Assembly (NCBI GenBank): GCA_037039925.1
Contig: JAXRKP010000181.1
Coordinates: 133,501 to 197,500, forward strand
Direction: 5' to 3'
DNA: 64,000 nucleotides
DNA from: Doris montereyensis
Lineage: Eukaryota > Mollusca > Gastropoda > Nudibranchia > Dorididae
Shown here one piece after another: positions 24,521 to 36,094 of the stretch (position 1 is the first letter of the stretch; each line of letters starts with the position of its first letter). Under the pieces are notes generated by a model that searched no databases, was not told the DNA's origin, and worked only from the letters and a program-made list of their open reading frames with translations. The translations under genes were made by a program, and so were the position numbers.

Positions 24521-24526
24521 TTTATT
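24521..24526 (-). promoter_or_regulatory. candidate NAA60 polyadenylation signal
   Basis: TTTATT on the plus strand is AATAAA on the minus strand, about 790 bases past the NAA60 stop. A guess from sequence only. Confidence 0.3.
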
Positions 24527-25314
24527 CATTACTGGCTGGACCTTTTAAAGTAAGACTCAATAAGAAAGAGTCAATGTTAAAACTTAGAATATCATTGTCT
24601 GGCTGAGTAATGGTTAAGTCTAATACATTCTCTTCCAGGCATGAAACTTGTCAGAGTGCTATTTGACAACCAGAGTCATAAAGATACAGCATGAGCTTTA
24701 AAACAATAAAGTAAAATGAGAAAGTCTCAACATATCACGGTAAATCAAATCTTCATGAAGACTTTGAAAGACAAACAAAACAAAAACCTCACCAAAAATG
24801 GCACTTCTAAAATCAGACTAGCTTACCTTTCAACATTTAAAATAGAATAGAATGGAGATGCACTGAAATTAATGAAGGGACAGAGTTTCCCTTCGTATCT
24901 TCCATGTATTTTGGTAAAGATGCAAAGGCAAGTGACCTGGCCATTACAATATATTCGGTTTGACAACTTGAGCAGCTGAACCGAAATGCAACTTACTCAA
25001 TAAGATCAGCGGTTTTGCTTCCTAACATTCAGGGTTTTTGCTTCCTAACATTCAACACATTTGCCGACAAAGCAGGAAAAGCAAAAAGAGAAGAAAAACT
25101 AGAAGAAAAAAGATCCTACAAGGGGAAATATCAATCATTTTTCATCCTTAACATTGGACAAACGTATTATCATATTTTAGTAGCTCTCATAATCCAGTTT
25201 GCCCCCCTTCCTCATACAAATACAATATATAAGAGCGGTAGAAACATTTGTTTTCATGGGACAATGTCATTTAAATTGCAGAGATAACTTTTGTATCCTG
25301 ACTGGATGCAATCA

Positions 25315-25441
25315 TCAGCTATGATGAGTCGTCTCTGAAGTTGAATGGGACAACAGACGCTGTAAGATACTCCTCACTGCAGAGTAGACATGTCTGGGTA
25401 GTGCACAGGGCTGCAGCTTGGTCAAAGAGCTGCTGCAATGG
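25315..25441 (-). CDS. NAA60: NAA60 terminal coding exon
   Basis: Polypyrimidine tract and CTCAG before 25441. Reads HCSSSLTKLQPCALPRHVYS then AVRSILQRLLSHSTSETTHH-S and TGA. Matches human HLGSALASLSPCSIPHRVYR and the membrane-binding C-terminal helix. It needs two bases from the previous exon, which the chosen exon 4 donor (one base) does not supply, so a small exon may be missing. Confidence 0.85.
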
Positions 25442-25889
25442 CTGAGATAGTCAGTAAACACGTTAAGGAAAGTACAGAGAAGAGAATAGCGATCACATGA
25501 TAGCTATCACTGAATCATGACATTAAAAATCAGTTGCAAAATAAGTTAAATCTTTTAATATAATGTTATTGCTAGTGCAACATACACAACTGAAAAAATT
25601 CCTACTAATATTATAATAATATGTGTAAATTATGACAATATCGTTATATATGACTACAATCTAAACTGGTTATGTTAAAATTTAGATCAAGCGGATCTCT
25701 AGATAAATCAACACTAAGGCTATTAATCTAGTTTCTAAAAGAGGATGACATACACTTTCCTAAGGCAGCAATTTAGAATCTAGATACGATTTTAACTCCG
25801 CCTCTTGATCGCTCTTTATTAAGAAGATAAGTTCATCAAGAATACCACAAAAAATAAACCTAGATTAGATTTAGACATATTTCAATTAA

Positions 25890-25955
<66 letters not shown>

Positions 25956-28900
25956 TAGATGAAGATAACAAAATTAGTACTAAACGTTAAGACTTCTGGA
26001 TCTGTAACATGCCTCCATTATTTAGATGTACATCTAGGTAATTCGATAGATAGATCTAGATGTGGGCATTTCTTGTATTCCTGGTGATTATACTCACTGG
26101 GCTGATCACAACTCCATAGCTGCCAACCTTTTCAACAACAAAAGTTGATTCTTACCAGCACAATGACCCATAATATTCCTGAAAACATTGATAATTTTAT
26201 TTGAATTAACCCCCTCACAGGTATATAACAAAAAGACTGCTGATCGCTTGAAGTCCAAGGAAACTTTTACAATTCAGAATGGCATCAGCAGGTTTTAACC
26301 CCAATCTCTCTGAGTCGCTGTCGTTAACCTAGGTTTTTTTTTGGTTGTTTTTAAAAAATTAACCCTCACATATATTGTTTTCAAGGTTAATACTCAAAGC
26401 AGAAAAATTAACATATGGCTTTTACGTGCTGGTTGGCAGATATGCAAATCTCAAGAAATGGGAGAGCATTATCACACCTAGTCCTCTTACTCAGGGCATT
26501 CTCTGGGACAACAGGTGGGACTCATGGTGATCAGGATGCAAAGCGTATTGAAAAATTTAAAATATCCCCATTCCTGATGCATGATCCCAATACATCATAG
26601 CATTGAAAAGCTAATTAGGAATGTTAGAGGAGATGAGATGGACTCAAGAAACACAGCAATCAATTGGTTTTGAAAGCTTGATCACAGGATGTCATGTTAA
26701 ACATTTCTCAAGACTGTCTGAAGCCTCAGGCTAGCTCCTGTAATTGCCTAGACTAGCACTGTTGCCCAAACAGTTTGTTTCTTTCATTGGAATCTACCCT
26801 GTATACCAAATGCGGTGATCTCATCTCAAGCTGAATTAAGAGAAAACCTTATTTTCTATGCGCATGGTAACTAGCAACTATGCACTGCTATGTGTGAAGG
26901 TATCTGAGAGCAATAGGATATATGGCCAATGCATTAGTCAGTATACATGTATATAAATATATGTATATTTAAGTAATACAAATGTCGTCAAAAAAGGATA
27001 TAATAATGACCAGGAGGTTGACCACCATTCATGTACAAAACATAAGAATAGCCATCCCGAGCCTTTCCTTGTATTGCGTAATAGTAGGGAAGAAACAAAT
27101 GACGCTGGAAACTCGTCTTTCGTAAAACGCAAAGCCACTGTGTTTGTTGATAAGACATGCAGGTAGACAGCTTTGCAATCTGACCTTTCTTTGGAGGTCA
27201 AATAGGAAAGCAAGCTGTCCAAAAGGAGAGATGCTGGGGATGAAATATAACAATAGATCATTAAAACCTGTCTTTCTCGCCATCGTGGCATATGAATCAG
27301 AAGTAAATGGCATGAACATCATGCTACATAGTATGGCAAGGGCAAGGATGGTGGAGCATAGCATTCCCAGAGTTTAATCTGTCACGACAAATCAACATGG
27401 GGACAAAATGTAGATAGGGATACTATTGAAAGTCCAGGCGCCTTATATAAAAACCCCAGAAAGTGATTCGCTCTCATACATTGCAAACAAGGGATTTCAC
27501 CCATAGGCGATTGATGACAATGCCCACTTTGTGGGCGATTGTTTGCAGCTATTCCGTGGTGCTTTTCCCGAACTCTAGTGGTTTCTTTATAAATTTGAAT
27601 CTTAATTTGCCCGCTTTCACTGACTATGACTCCACCAGTTTGCTGACTGTAGTGCTGACCAATTTGGATTTCCTATCAACACTCTCACTTCATCTGATCA
27701 TTTATTAGCCATAAAAAAAAAAATAGTTAGATTCTCAGCAATTTTAATCTTATGAGAAAACAAAAGAGACTGATGACATTTGAAATGAAAAACAAATGCC
27801 CCTTTATAATGTAGGTGGTAACTTCAGGCTTGACAATCGCCCACCCTCTTCCTGGCCAGGCTAACAATCACGGCGGCCAAAGTGAAATGAGTCGCATAAA
27901 AATGAAAAAGAAAACAACAAATACCCAAAACACTCTTAAAATGAGTAAAGTGACGATGTTCACCATTTTAAGTGGAAAATGACACAACTCTAGCATGCTC
28001 GCTCTCTGTTTATGGATTTAGATCTAAATCTAATCACATGATCCAAAGTGATCCCTATGTAAGATAAAGTACTATTGAGTCAGCCTTCTTTTAATAGCTG
28101 TTTAAAACGCCAATGTGTCATTTTGAACCGATGCCGAAAGTATCCTGAGGCTGTGACAGTCAAGAATAGCAAAAAAAAACAACGTTTTGAAAACTAATTA
28201 CAATTTACAGGCCCTAGACCTGAAAATAATATGGGGAAAATCCATGCTAACCGAGGAAAAAGAAAAAATGATGGTGGCAACAACAAAAAGACTCCATACA
28301 ATTTTAGAGATAAAACTATTAAAACAGGAAATTTTACTTTTACCTTACCCCATCCCATCTTCTTGGCTATTGTAATAACCCCCCCCCCCCACACCTTTCC
28401 AAAAGCTTGAATCTACAAAGTCATCAAAGATGCTGTAACACTGACACTTGTTTGTACAGGCAACCATAAAAAAAAAGAAGAGATTTTTGAGTCAGTGGTG
28501 AATGTATCAAGCCCTGAAAACTATTACAGGAATTGCCGATGAAACTTCAGCTTTATTGTGTTAATGTCTGGTTTGATAAAGAAAGAAATGCCACGTACAA
28601 AGTTAATGCAAAGAGCTCAGTCTATAGCAAGTTCAAATTCAATCTGTTCAAGTTTCAGCATGACGCAAGTCCTACCTAATGACCTGCAAGACAAGCTATA
28701 ATTTGAAAAAACTTTACAGGTTGCTTACCAATTCCATTTCTCCGAAAGCCATCAACGACGCCTAAACTGAGGATATATGCAACCTGTGCGGTGGGAGGAT
28801 AATAACTGGCTAGCAAGTCCCCATCCTGATGAAAAGCAAAAAATGAACAACAGTACAGGAATTTGTACCATTACCATAACTCTTGCCTTACTTCATTAAT

Positions 28901-31900
28901 CTCTCTATTAAAGATATAATAAAAAAAATAAAGTCATGGCATACTATACATATAATGTACATTAATAGTGTCTGTGAGAGATTTCGTGTCATATGGGTCT
29001 GCTTGGCCCCAAATAATTTTATTTTTATTTTCTCCGTAAAAGCAAAATAAATCAAATCCCATTTAATGTATGTATGTGGCATCAGTGGCTAGGCTGCCGG
29101 ACTGGGGATCAAGAGGTCCCAGATTCCAATCTTGGCAAAGTCAGGCCCAACGTAGTGTTCCTTGGGAAAGACACTTAATACGTATTTCCCTACTCGACCC
29201 AGGTGCAAAATGGGTACAATCACTACCTTGGGAGTAAAAACCTGCGTTGGATTAGCGTCCTGTCAGGAGGGTGATTATTATCACCTTTTCCGCTTCATGA
29301 AATATAAACCAGGATAGCTCAGCTCTATGGGCCGAAATAGCCTTGAATAAACTTTACATTAGTAATATATGTATGCTGCTAGCTGTGCAAGAAAGAAACA
29401 AGTTTATTGGCCAAATCAAATTGTTTGCTCTAGTAAATATTACTACAATGAGTGTTTCATAATCAGTTCTCCTTTCTTTTTATTACAAGAAAAGCAAAGT
29501 AAAGCAACGTAAATAAACATGAATAAAACTGAGTGGAGTTGCCATGCTTCACAATGTGAACTAATAAAGTTACTTCAAGGCCATTACAGCCCATAGAGCC
29601 ACGACTTATCCCAGTTTCTGTCTCCTAGACAGGATGCTAGTCGAAACAGGTTTTTACTCCCAAGCTAGTGCTTGTACCCCTTTGGACCTGGGTCGAGTGG
29701 GAAAATGCATGTTAAGTGTCTTTCCCATGGAAGATAATGTCGTACCTAGCTTTTGCCAGGATTTGAACCCAAGACCTCATGATGCCAAACTTGGCAGCAT
29801 AACTACTCGGCCACCAACACCACAGTGAACTCATAAAACCAATATGAAAGGTTTCAAAATGTATAAATTGCAAGCACTTCTAAATCAAATCGCTAAATCG
29901 GGTAAGACAAGACTTTTTATATTTACAACACCATAGATTACAAGTCTCCTCCTATGAGGCCGCTTTTCCGTGTAATGAATTTCCCCTCTTTAGCTATCAT
30001 GTCTAAGAGGCTGCTTCAAGGTAGTTTTGCTCAATGCACTAAAGCGAAAATTTAAAATTCAAATCGGCAATGCCCCACTTCTCTCTATTTAGAACATGTC
30101 ATTATTGGCCTAGAAAATACTAGAATCTCTGCTAGATGCTCCTGGCCAGTGTCAGGCTCTTTGATGTTGAAGCCAGACACCCACCAGTTGAACGAGACGA
30201 TGGACTTCTATGGTCCCCATCTGTACGTGACACTTACAGAGCAGGCATTGTATCGTCATTGGAATATCTTGGCCAGGTCACATGCCCCTCCATAACCGAC
30301 ATGAACTAGGAGCATGTCTTCACTGATAAAGAACTGGCGACGATCTGGATTGCAACTAAATTCGGCCTTATTGTTCGGTGTAACGGCTACCTAATATGAT
30401 CGATAAAAACGGAAAAAAAGGAATAAAATTTTCTAGAAATGTACACTGCTTCGTTCTTCTAATCTTTCTCATACATCCACGTACTTCTTGTTTTGAGTCT
30501 GAACTCTAGGCCTAAAGGTGTCTGACCGATAAATATTACGAACCAATTATCTAGGCTACACCCGCCCTCATGTATTCGGTATTCACCTAAAAGACCATCC
30601 GGCTGGTCACATTTTGTTGTCTCCTGAGGACTGGCCTCTTACTCTTAGGCGGAGACCCCTGTATAATAGACAATGGCTTACAGTAATGGTATCAAGATGA
30701 ATCTGAACAAGATTTTCTAACATAATAAGTCTCTATAAATTAAATTATAATAATCCAGAAAATTACATCTCTACTAAACTCATGCTAAATCCCTTCACCA
30801 AAAGACGCTGTGAAAAATTAAAAATAAAAACTTGAAAGAAAAAGAGTTAGCGGAGGAAACACAGTATTTTGTGAATTGGTAGCAGTTGTGCTATATCTAG
30901 ATACAAGCCATTGTCATAACTTAATATAGCGCTAAAATTTAAAACAAAGGTTTAAATAATCTTACTTCTTTATTAAGTTTGCTCTGAGCTTTGAGTTCTG
31001 CCACTACAATACCAATAATGCGGGCATGATGTGTTGCCGCCAAAGAATAAAAACGTGAGTTGGATGTAATTTCCTCATACCATGAGTCTGGATACCTAGA
31101 AGAGAGAATGAAAAGAGTAAAACATTATATCAAAATTGTATTATAGCACTTGTCCTTCACAATAGAAGCAAAAGAAAGTTTCTCCGGCTACATCTCTAAA
31201 TTTCTTTATCAGTTCCCATTCTACCTTTTAGTGTATGGGTTCAGATGCCCGTGATGATCTTTCTCTAGGATGCTCTGTCATGGCATTTTCTGTTTCCTTC
31301 CAAAAGTTAAATTTCTATGCTTCAATGCCTCTTTTATATCTTCTTCCCACTTTCTCGAGGTCTGCCTTTTGGTCTTTTACCTTGGGCTTTAGTACTGTAT
31401 ACTGACTTAGCTATTCTATTGTCATTCATTCTGTTTACGTGCCCAAATCATCTCAATTGATTTGTTTCTATCTTAGTTTTTATGCCATCTGTTTTGGTTT
31501 GATATCTTATTGTTGTGTTTCTGATTTTGTCTTTTTTAGTTTTCCCTACTACTCTTCTTAAATATTTTTATTTCAGCTGCCTGTAGTCTACTGTATTCTC
31601 TACTGTCTAAGATCCAGGTTTCGCTGCCATAGAGGAAGTAGGACAATAAACTGTATTGTATACTGCCATTTTGGTTTTTGTTGACAATTCTTGCTTACCT
31701 ACAAATGCCTTTCCTAGATGGTTATATATTGTACCTGCCTTTTGGATTCTCTGGCTGATTTATTCTCTTAGTTTTCCCTCTGAGTTAATTATTACTCCTA
31801 GGTAATTGTAGCTGTGAACTTGTTCTAAATTCTCCCTGCCCAATTTAAGATTTTGTGTCTTAGCTTCCATAGTTACTAGCATTGTTTTGGTTTTCTTTGC

Positions 31901-33707
31901 ATTTACTCTCATTCCTCTTTTATTTAATTCATTGTTCATAACGTTGATATTTGACTGAAAGTCACTTTTTGATTTTCCAAACAGAATTAAATCATTGGCA
32001 AATGAAAGCATTGATACATTTACTGGTTTGAGCTTCCACATACCTACATTCATTTTCTTAATTTTTGAGGAGGCCTTTGCGACTGAATCCATAAATGTGA
32101 TAACCAAAAGAGGACTCAGTTAGGCTACAACCCTGTCTTACCCCTATATTTACATCAAATTCTGCAGATATGTTTCCAGCTACTCTCACTGCACTTGTTG
32201 GTTTATTGCAAAAACTTTTAATGGCTTCTCTATTAAATTTTGCTAAATACAGGTGCAATCAATGTTTTCTATTATTTGTCTAATTGTAAATAGGTGGTCT
32301 TGTACACTTCTTTCTGGTCTAAATCCACTCTGATGCTCTACTCTTTTCCTTAGTCATTTCCAGTATCCTGGCATATACTTTTCCTGGAACGCTAAGCAGT
32401 GATATACTCTATAGTTTGAACATTCCATAGTTGATCCATTGGTACTATCATTCCCTTTTTCCAGGCGTCTGTCACCTGTTTGGACTTCCATGCTTGTTGG
32501 CATATTGCATGTAGCAGTTTGTCTGCCTCTCTCCCTTGGTTTTTAATCATTTCTGGATAAACTTAATCTGCTCCTGGGGCTTTTCCCAATTTCACTTTTC
32601 TTATAGCTGTTTGGATTTCTTCCATTGATATATCTACATCTTTAGCTGTCTCCTCTGGATTACTTGTTACTCTTACTAATTGATCTGTACTCCTTGTTTC
32701 ATATGTTCTGGAGGGATTATGTAATTGGTGAAAATGCTTTCTCCATGTTTCCATGATTTCACTGTCTTCTTTCATTATTTCTACTTTGGCATTCTTAATT
32801 TGTCGTATTGGGCATGCTTTGGTCTTTCTCGTACACTTCATTGCCCCACAGAACGGCTTTTGATTTCCTTGATAACTTTCTTGAAGTTTTTGTTCAAACT
32901 CTTCCCATTGTTCCTGTTTTGCCAACTTTCTAGTAGCTTTTCATGCCTTTTATGCACTAGGAGGCCTACTCCTGCTCTAGCTCATCTTTGAAATCTACTC
33001 CTGAGAAGATTAAAATATGATACGGTCCAAAAATCACAGTCTGTATTCGTTTCCAAGTTCGTCTTCGAAAGATCAAGCCGATTATATTACATTTAATTCT
33101 CTGAATCAGTTTGGTTTTGGATAAGCAGGATTAGCCCACTGTACCCTGGATAGATGGTGGGGCTGCCACCTTGAGGCCCCCTAGCAGGCCTTGTTATTTT
33201 CTGTCAGAGTTAACTCCCTTAGCCTTTAGTCATTCAAGACCAGCCTGCAAGGCAGCATGTTGTTATTTTCTGTCAGGGTTAACTCCCTCAGCCTTTAGTC
33301 GATCAAGACCGGCCTGCAAGGCAGCAGGTTGTTTTCTGTCAGGGTTAACTCCCTTAGCCTTTGGCAGGCCAAGACCCGCCTGCAAGGCAGCAGGAAACTC
33401 GTCGAGGGTGGGATCATCTACTCCCGTACAGGTGCTTACCTGTCCACTGCCTGGACATCTCTTAATGCCTCCAAATCAACGCATTATACTTAACTTTTAA
33501 CCCCAAAAAAACTAAAAAGCCAAAGAAAGATACAAGGTGTGTATGATCTGCTCATCAATATCAATAAAGATCAAACTTCTGTGAAACTTACTCAATGGGA
33601 AACCATTCTCTGCATAGCTTCTTCACCTCGGCAACATCTCCTGGACCAAGAAAACGAAGCTGTACTTCCTGAAGGACACTAAGAGACAAGGCAGGTGTGC
33701 TTGACAT
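25315..33707 (-). CDS. NAA60: N-alpha-acetyltransferase 60 (NatF), 5 recognised coding exons
   Basis: Coding exons in transcript order: 33707-33592, 31095-30966, 28825-28729, 27233-27011, 25441-25315. Start ATG at 33707 gives MSSTPALSLSVLQEVQLRFL, like the human N terminus. Then FPIEYPDSWY, RFYSLAATHH, VAYILSLGVV, the acetyl-CoA loop RRNGIG (R/QxxGxG), CKAVYLHVLSTN and DGYSYVLYMNGGQPP. The residues matching human catalytic Tyr97 (AYILSL) and His138 (YLHVL) are present. NAA60 is a GNAT enzyme on the cytosolic face of Golgi membranes that acetylates N termini of membrane proteins. Length about 230-240 residues, as in human (242). Exon 4 has two single-base frame breaks, and the join of exons 4 and 5 lacks a segment equal to human WTILDYIQ. 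Intact splice sites and strong conservation argue against a dead gene. Confidence 0.92.
25893..25952 (+). repeat. (AT)n microsatellite
   Basis: About 30 AT dinucleotides, in the last NAA60 intron. Confidence 0.95.
26774..26850 (+). repeat. short hairpin repeat, copy 2 of 3
   Basis: GTTTCTTTCATTGGAATCTA, then CCCTGTATACCAAATGCGGT and GCTGAATTAAGAGAAAAC. Diverged version of the 17753 unit, in the last NAA60 intron. Confidence 0.6.
27011..27233 (-). CDS. NAA60: NAA60 coding exon 4 with two frame breaks
   Basis: Acceptor CATCCCCAG, then SLLLDSLLSYLTSKERSDCK and AVYLHVLSTNTVALRF in one frame, YERR in a second, and FQRHLFLPYYYAIQGKARDG with YSYVLYMNGGQPP in a third. One missing base near the TTTT run 27124-27127 and one near 27111-27112 explain both shifts. 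The donor CCTCCTG|gtcatt is my choice; without splicing the frame stops 7 codons later near 26989. Confidence 0.88.
28729..28825 (-). CDS. NAA60: NAA60 coding exon 3 (acetyl-CoA loop)
   Basis: Acceptor TTTTCATCAG, donor ATTG|gtaagc. DGDLLASYYPPTAQVAYILS then LGVVDGFRRNGIG. Contains the RxxGxG pyrophosphate-binding loop and the Tyr equivalent to human Tyr97. Confidence 0.95.
29077..29360 (+). mobile_element. tRNA-derived SINE, family 1, head partly deleted
   Basis: TGGCATCAGTGGCTAGGCTG lacks the CGAGCGGT of other copies (A box lost). The body GGTGCAAAATGGGTACAATC and end CTTGAATAAACTTTACATT are intact. Lies antisense in the NAA60 intron. Confidence 0.8.
29566..29823 (-). mobile_element. tRNA-derived SINE, family 1, inverted copy
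   Basis: On the minus strand it starts TGGTGTTGGTGGCCGAGTAG, continues GTTCAAATCCTGG (B-box-like) and ends GGCCTTGAAGTAACTTTA. Opposite to the copy at 29077, about 205 bp apart, so the NAA60 pre-mRNA can pair with itself here. Confidence 0.8.
29940..30665. other. intronic block of unknown origin, slightly GC-richer
   Basis: Lies in the NAA60 intron between exons 2 and 3. No open frame over 60 codons. TACAGGGGTCTCCG (minus strand, 30663 end) resembles a transposon terminus, but I could not find its partner. Confidence 0.3.
30966..31095 (-). CDS. NAA60: NAA60 coding exon 2
   Basis: Acceptor CTCTTCTAG, donor GAA|gtaag. YPDSWYEEITSNSRFYSLAA then HHARIIGIVVAELKAQSKLN, close to the human strand-turn-strand of the GNAT fold. 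Confidence 0.93.
31190..33480 (-). mobile_element. non-LTR retrotransposon copy with RT domain
   Basis: Minus-strand reading, with frame breaks: linker ending KVKLGKAPGAD (32563-32925), RT motif GVRQGC (near 32140), FANDLILFG at about 32000 (the catalytic YADD/FADD box with D changed to N), YNYLGVIINSEG, then the C-terminal region down to about 31200. The 5' side (33190-33400) has tandem 62-bp monomers. The endonuclease region is mostly deleted near 33020. The Asn in the active site and the stops make it inactive. Clade not firmly assigned (RTE/CR1-like). Occupies NAA60 intron 1. Confidence 0.85.
33190..33400 (-). repeat. tandem ~62-bp monomers in LINE 5' region, copy 2
   Basis: Four imperfect units with AGTTAACTCCCTTAGCCTTT and CTGCAAGGCAGCA, matching the units at 645-840. 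Confidence 0.75.
33592..33707 (-). CDS. NAA60: NAA60 coding exon 1
   Basis: ATG at 33707, donor ATTGA|gtaagt after 33592, 38 codons plus two bases. Encodes MSSTPALSLSVLQEVQLRFL, then GDVAEVKKLCREWFPIE. A TTTCTAG about 16 bases before the ATG could be the acceptor of a 5' UTR intron. An in-frame ATG upstream (33776) lacks homology and is less likely. Confidence 0.92.
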
Positions 33708-33776
33708 TATACTGTTTTGACTAGAAATTACCCTTTGGTCAACGGAGGTGAGGCAGACGAGTGGGATGATGGTCAT

Positions 33777-34830
33777 GAAGAACTGAAAACTACATCACTC
33801 CATAACAGTTTATTTGAGTTTTACAATGAAAAAGCATCTTTTGATGACATGCTATTCAATTCCGATAACACAATCCCTTTAGGCACAATAGATTCAAAGT
33901 AGTCTTCCATGGTGCTTTGAATAAAAAGAACAAAATATTCATTAAAGACAAATCATGGGAAAGTGTCATGGTAAAGAAAACAGTAATCATTGCAGAATCT
34001 TGATGAACAAAATTTTATTTCTTTTTTTTTTAGATTAAAATAATTCATTCTGCTTCAGGATTTTGTAGTTATCTAAGAGTGCAATTCTGTGAATGCTACT
34101 TCAAATCTTAATAAGAAAACCAAGTAAAGACTTAGATTTAACATTCTACTAAAACTGAAACATCATACATCTCACGATAAAATCCAGTTTATAAAAATGT
34201 TATTCTGACTTGCTTTGAAATGGACGGCCTTTTCACAGCATGCACAGAATTGCCTACTGTAATGAAAGATGACTAGTTTTCGCTTAACTTAACCCACTGT
34301 ACCGCACAGCCTGTGTCCAATTGGAATACTAGTTTGTCACTAGGCAATTAGAATTGAGTAGTCTTCCAGACTCCACCCACAGCTCTTTCCTTGATTGTTG
34401 CAAGTTGCACGAAATTACCTGATGCTTTTGATTGACTGGGCATGCATCGCGTTCAAGTTAGGGACGAGGTGTGAATAGTTTTATTGCTACCATGTCTCGG
34501 ATTGGCCGTATCTCTTGTACCTACAGGTCTCTGTTGCGAGTGATGGTCCATGAGTTTACCATCTGAGTGTAAAAGAAATGTTTTCCAGGTGTCCCTATTT
34601 ATCACATTTAAATTTACGTAAAACTGGGGACTTCTCTGGAGCAAACAATCTGGTTATGAAGTTTTATCTGTCCGTTGTCTTAATTTTAACATGAACATTA
34701 TGAATCGAAGAAGTTATAGGATTCATGCTAATTTATTCACAAATTCAGTCCAAATGATGATTGAGTCTTGAATTTCTGAACGAAATGTTTAACTCGATGA
34801 ACTCCTTTGGCAATCACTCCCAATTTTTTG
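33777..34830. other. intergenic, NAA60 upstream side, nothing recognised
   Basis: Probably holds the NAA60 promoter and 5' UTR exon, but I see no sequence element that proves it. Confidence 0.3.
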
Positions 34831-34930
34831 CCATGACCGATTTTCCCATAAATACCCATGTCGCCATAATGCCCCTTTCCTTTGCTATCCAAGCCCTGGG
34901 CCTTTAGGTGGTAACTACTCTTAAACAGAT
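34830..34930. mobile_element. degenerate half of pogo-like MITE
   Basis: CGCCATAATGCCCC, CTATCCAAGCCCTGGGCCTT and TAGGTGGTAACTACTC resemble the right end of the 16518-16800 element. No left end found. Confidence 0.5.
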
Positions 34931-35345
34931 GTGGATTTCTGTAGTCGTGTCTATTCATTATCTTAACATCTAGCACCATTGCTGACACGACACCCCCCCC
35001 CCAAATCCGAGCCAAGCGTAGGTCACTCAGGCATTACATCCCAACAGCTGTGCACCCGACCAGTGACAAAGAAAGAAAATTGCTTGACTAAACCTGACTC
35101 GGTAGTTTAAGATGGATTTTTGTGTTAAAAAAAAGGTTTTATTTTTATTTCATTATGGCAATGGACGGTTCGTCAATCACCCATGATTTCTTGGAGAGCT
35201 CTTTAAAATTTTAACACAAAACTACGGAGAAGAAATTGATCTGCCACCATAGGAAAAAGTGTGTCCTATCATTCACTGTCACTCAAATCCAAAATGGTGA
35301 CATATGTGAACAACGGTCAGTTGATAAATTTCGTACAATTTATAT

Positions 35346-35348
<3 letters not shown>

Positions 35349-35391
<43 letters not shown>

Positions 35392-35398
35392 TAGAGAT

Positions 35399-35497
<99 letters not shown>

Positions 35498-35552
35498 TAA
35501 GGGGAGAGGGGAAGAGAGGAGAGAAAGAAAAAGGGAAGGGAAGAGAGGAGAG

Positions 35553-35630
<78 letters not shown>

Positions 35631-35710
35631 GGGAGGGGGAGGGAGAGAGAGAGAGAATGAATGAGAGAGAATGAGAGAGAAAAGAAAAAGAGGAAGGGGG
35701 GGGGAGAGAA
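35349..35710 (+). repeat. (GA)n microsatellite with GGGA interruptions
   Basis: Nearly pure purine for 360 bp. Pure GA runs are separated by GATA, AAAG and GGGGA units. Confidence 0.97.
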
Positions 35711-36074
35711 AATGTGCTTTTTGAGTGTGCAATAGTGAGAGAGAATATTGTATTTGATTCCAGGAAAACAGACAGCTATATCCACCCTTCTATTAAATTA
35801 ATACAATGCCTGTTGACCCAAACGCCGGAAGGTAGAATGGGAACTGATAAAGAAAGAAAGACAATCCACATTAACATCAGCAAAAAATGTGCCTCTGGCC
35901 TAAATTCTAGGCCTATACACAGTTTTATACTTATAATGCTTCTTTGATGTAAGCCAGAACACTAAATTATAAAAGCCAGAGATCTCTCCTGACCACTGAC
36001 AAGTCGCTCCGTACCACCATAGGAATAAACACCGGAAATAGGTATGTCGGTGACAACTGATGTGTGAACCACCG

Positions 36075-36090
36075 GACTAGGCGCCTAGTC
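36075..36090. repeat. perfect 16-bp palindrome
   Basis: GACTAGGCGCCTAGTC, directly left of the 40-bp satellite. Confidence 0.9.
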
Positions 36091-36094
36091 ATCA

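Noticed and set aside
35261..35785. Long open frames rich in Ser-Leu or Arg-Glu
   Set aside because: Translations of GA/CT dinucleotide runs, which lack stops in every frame. Same for 42454-42847, 43631-43889, 45002-45463 and 50178-50399.
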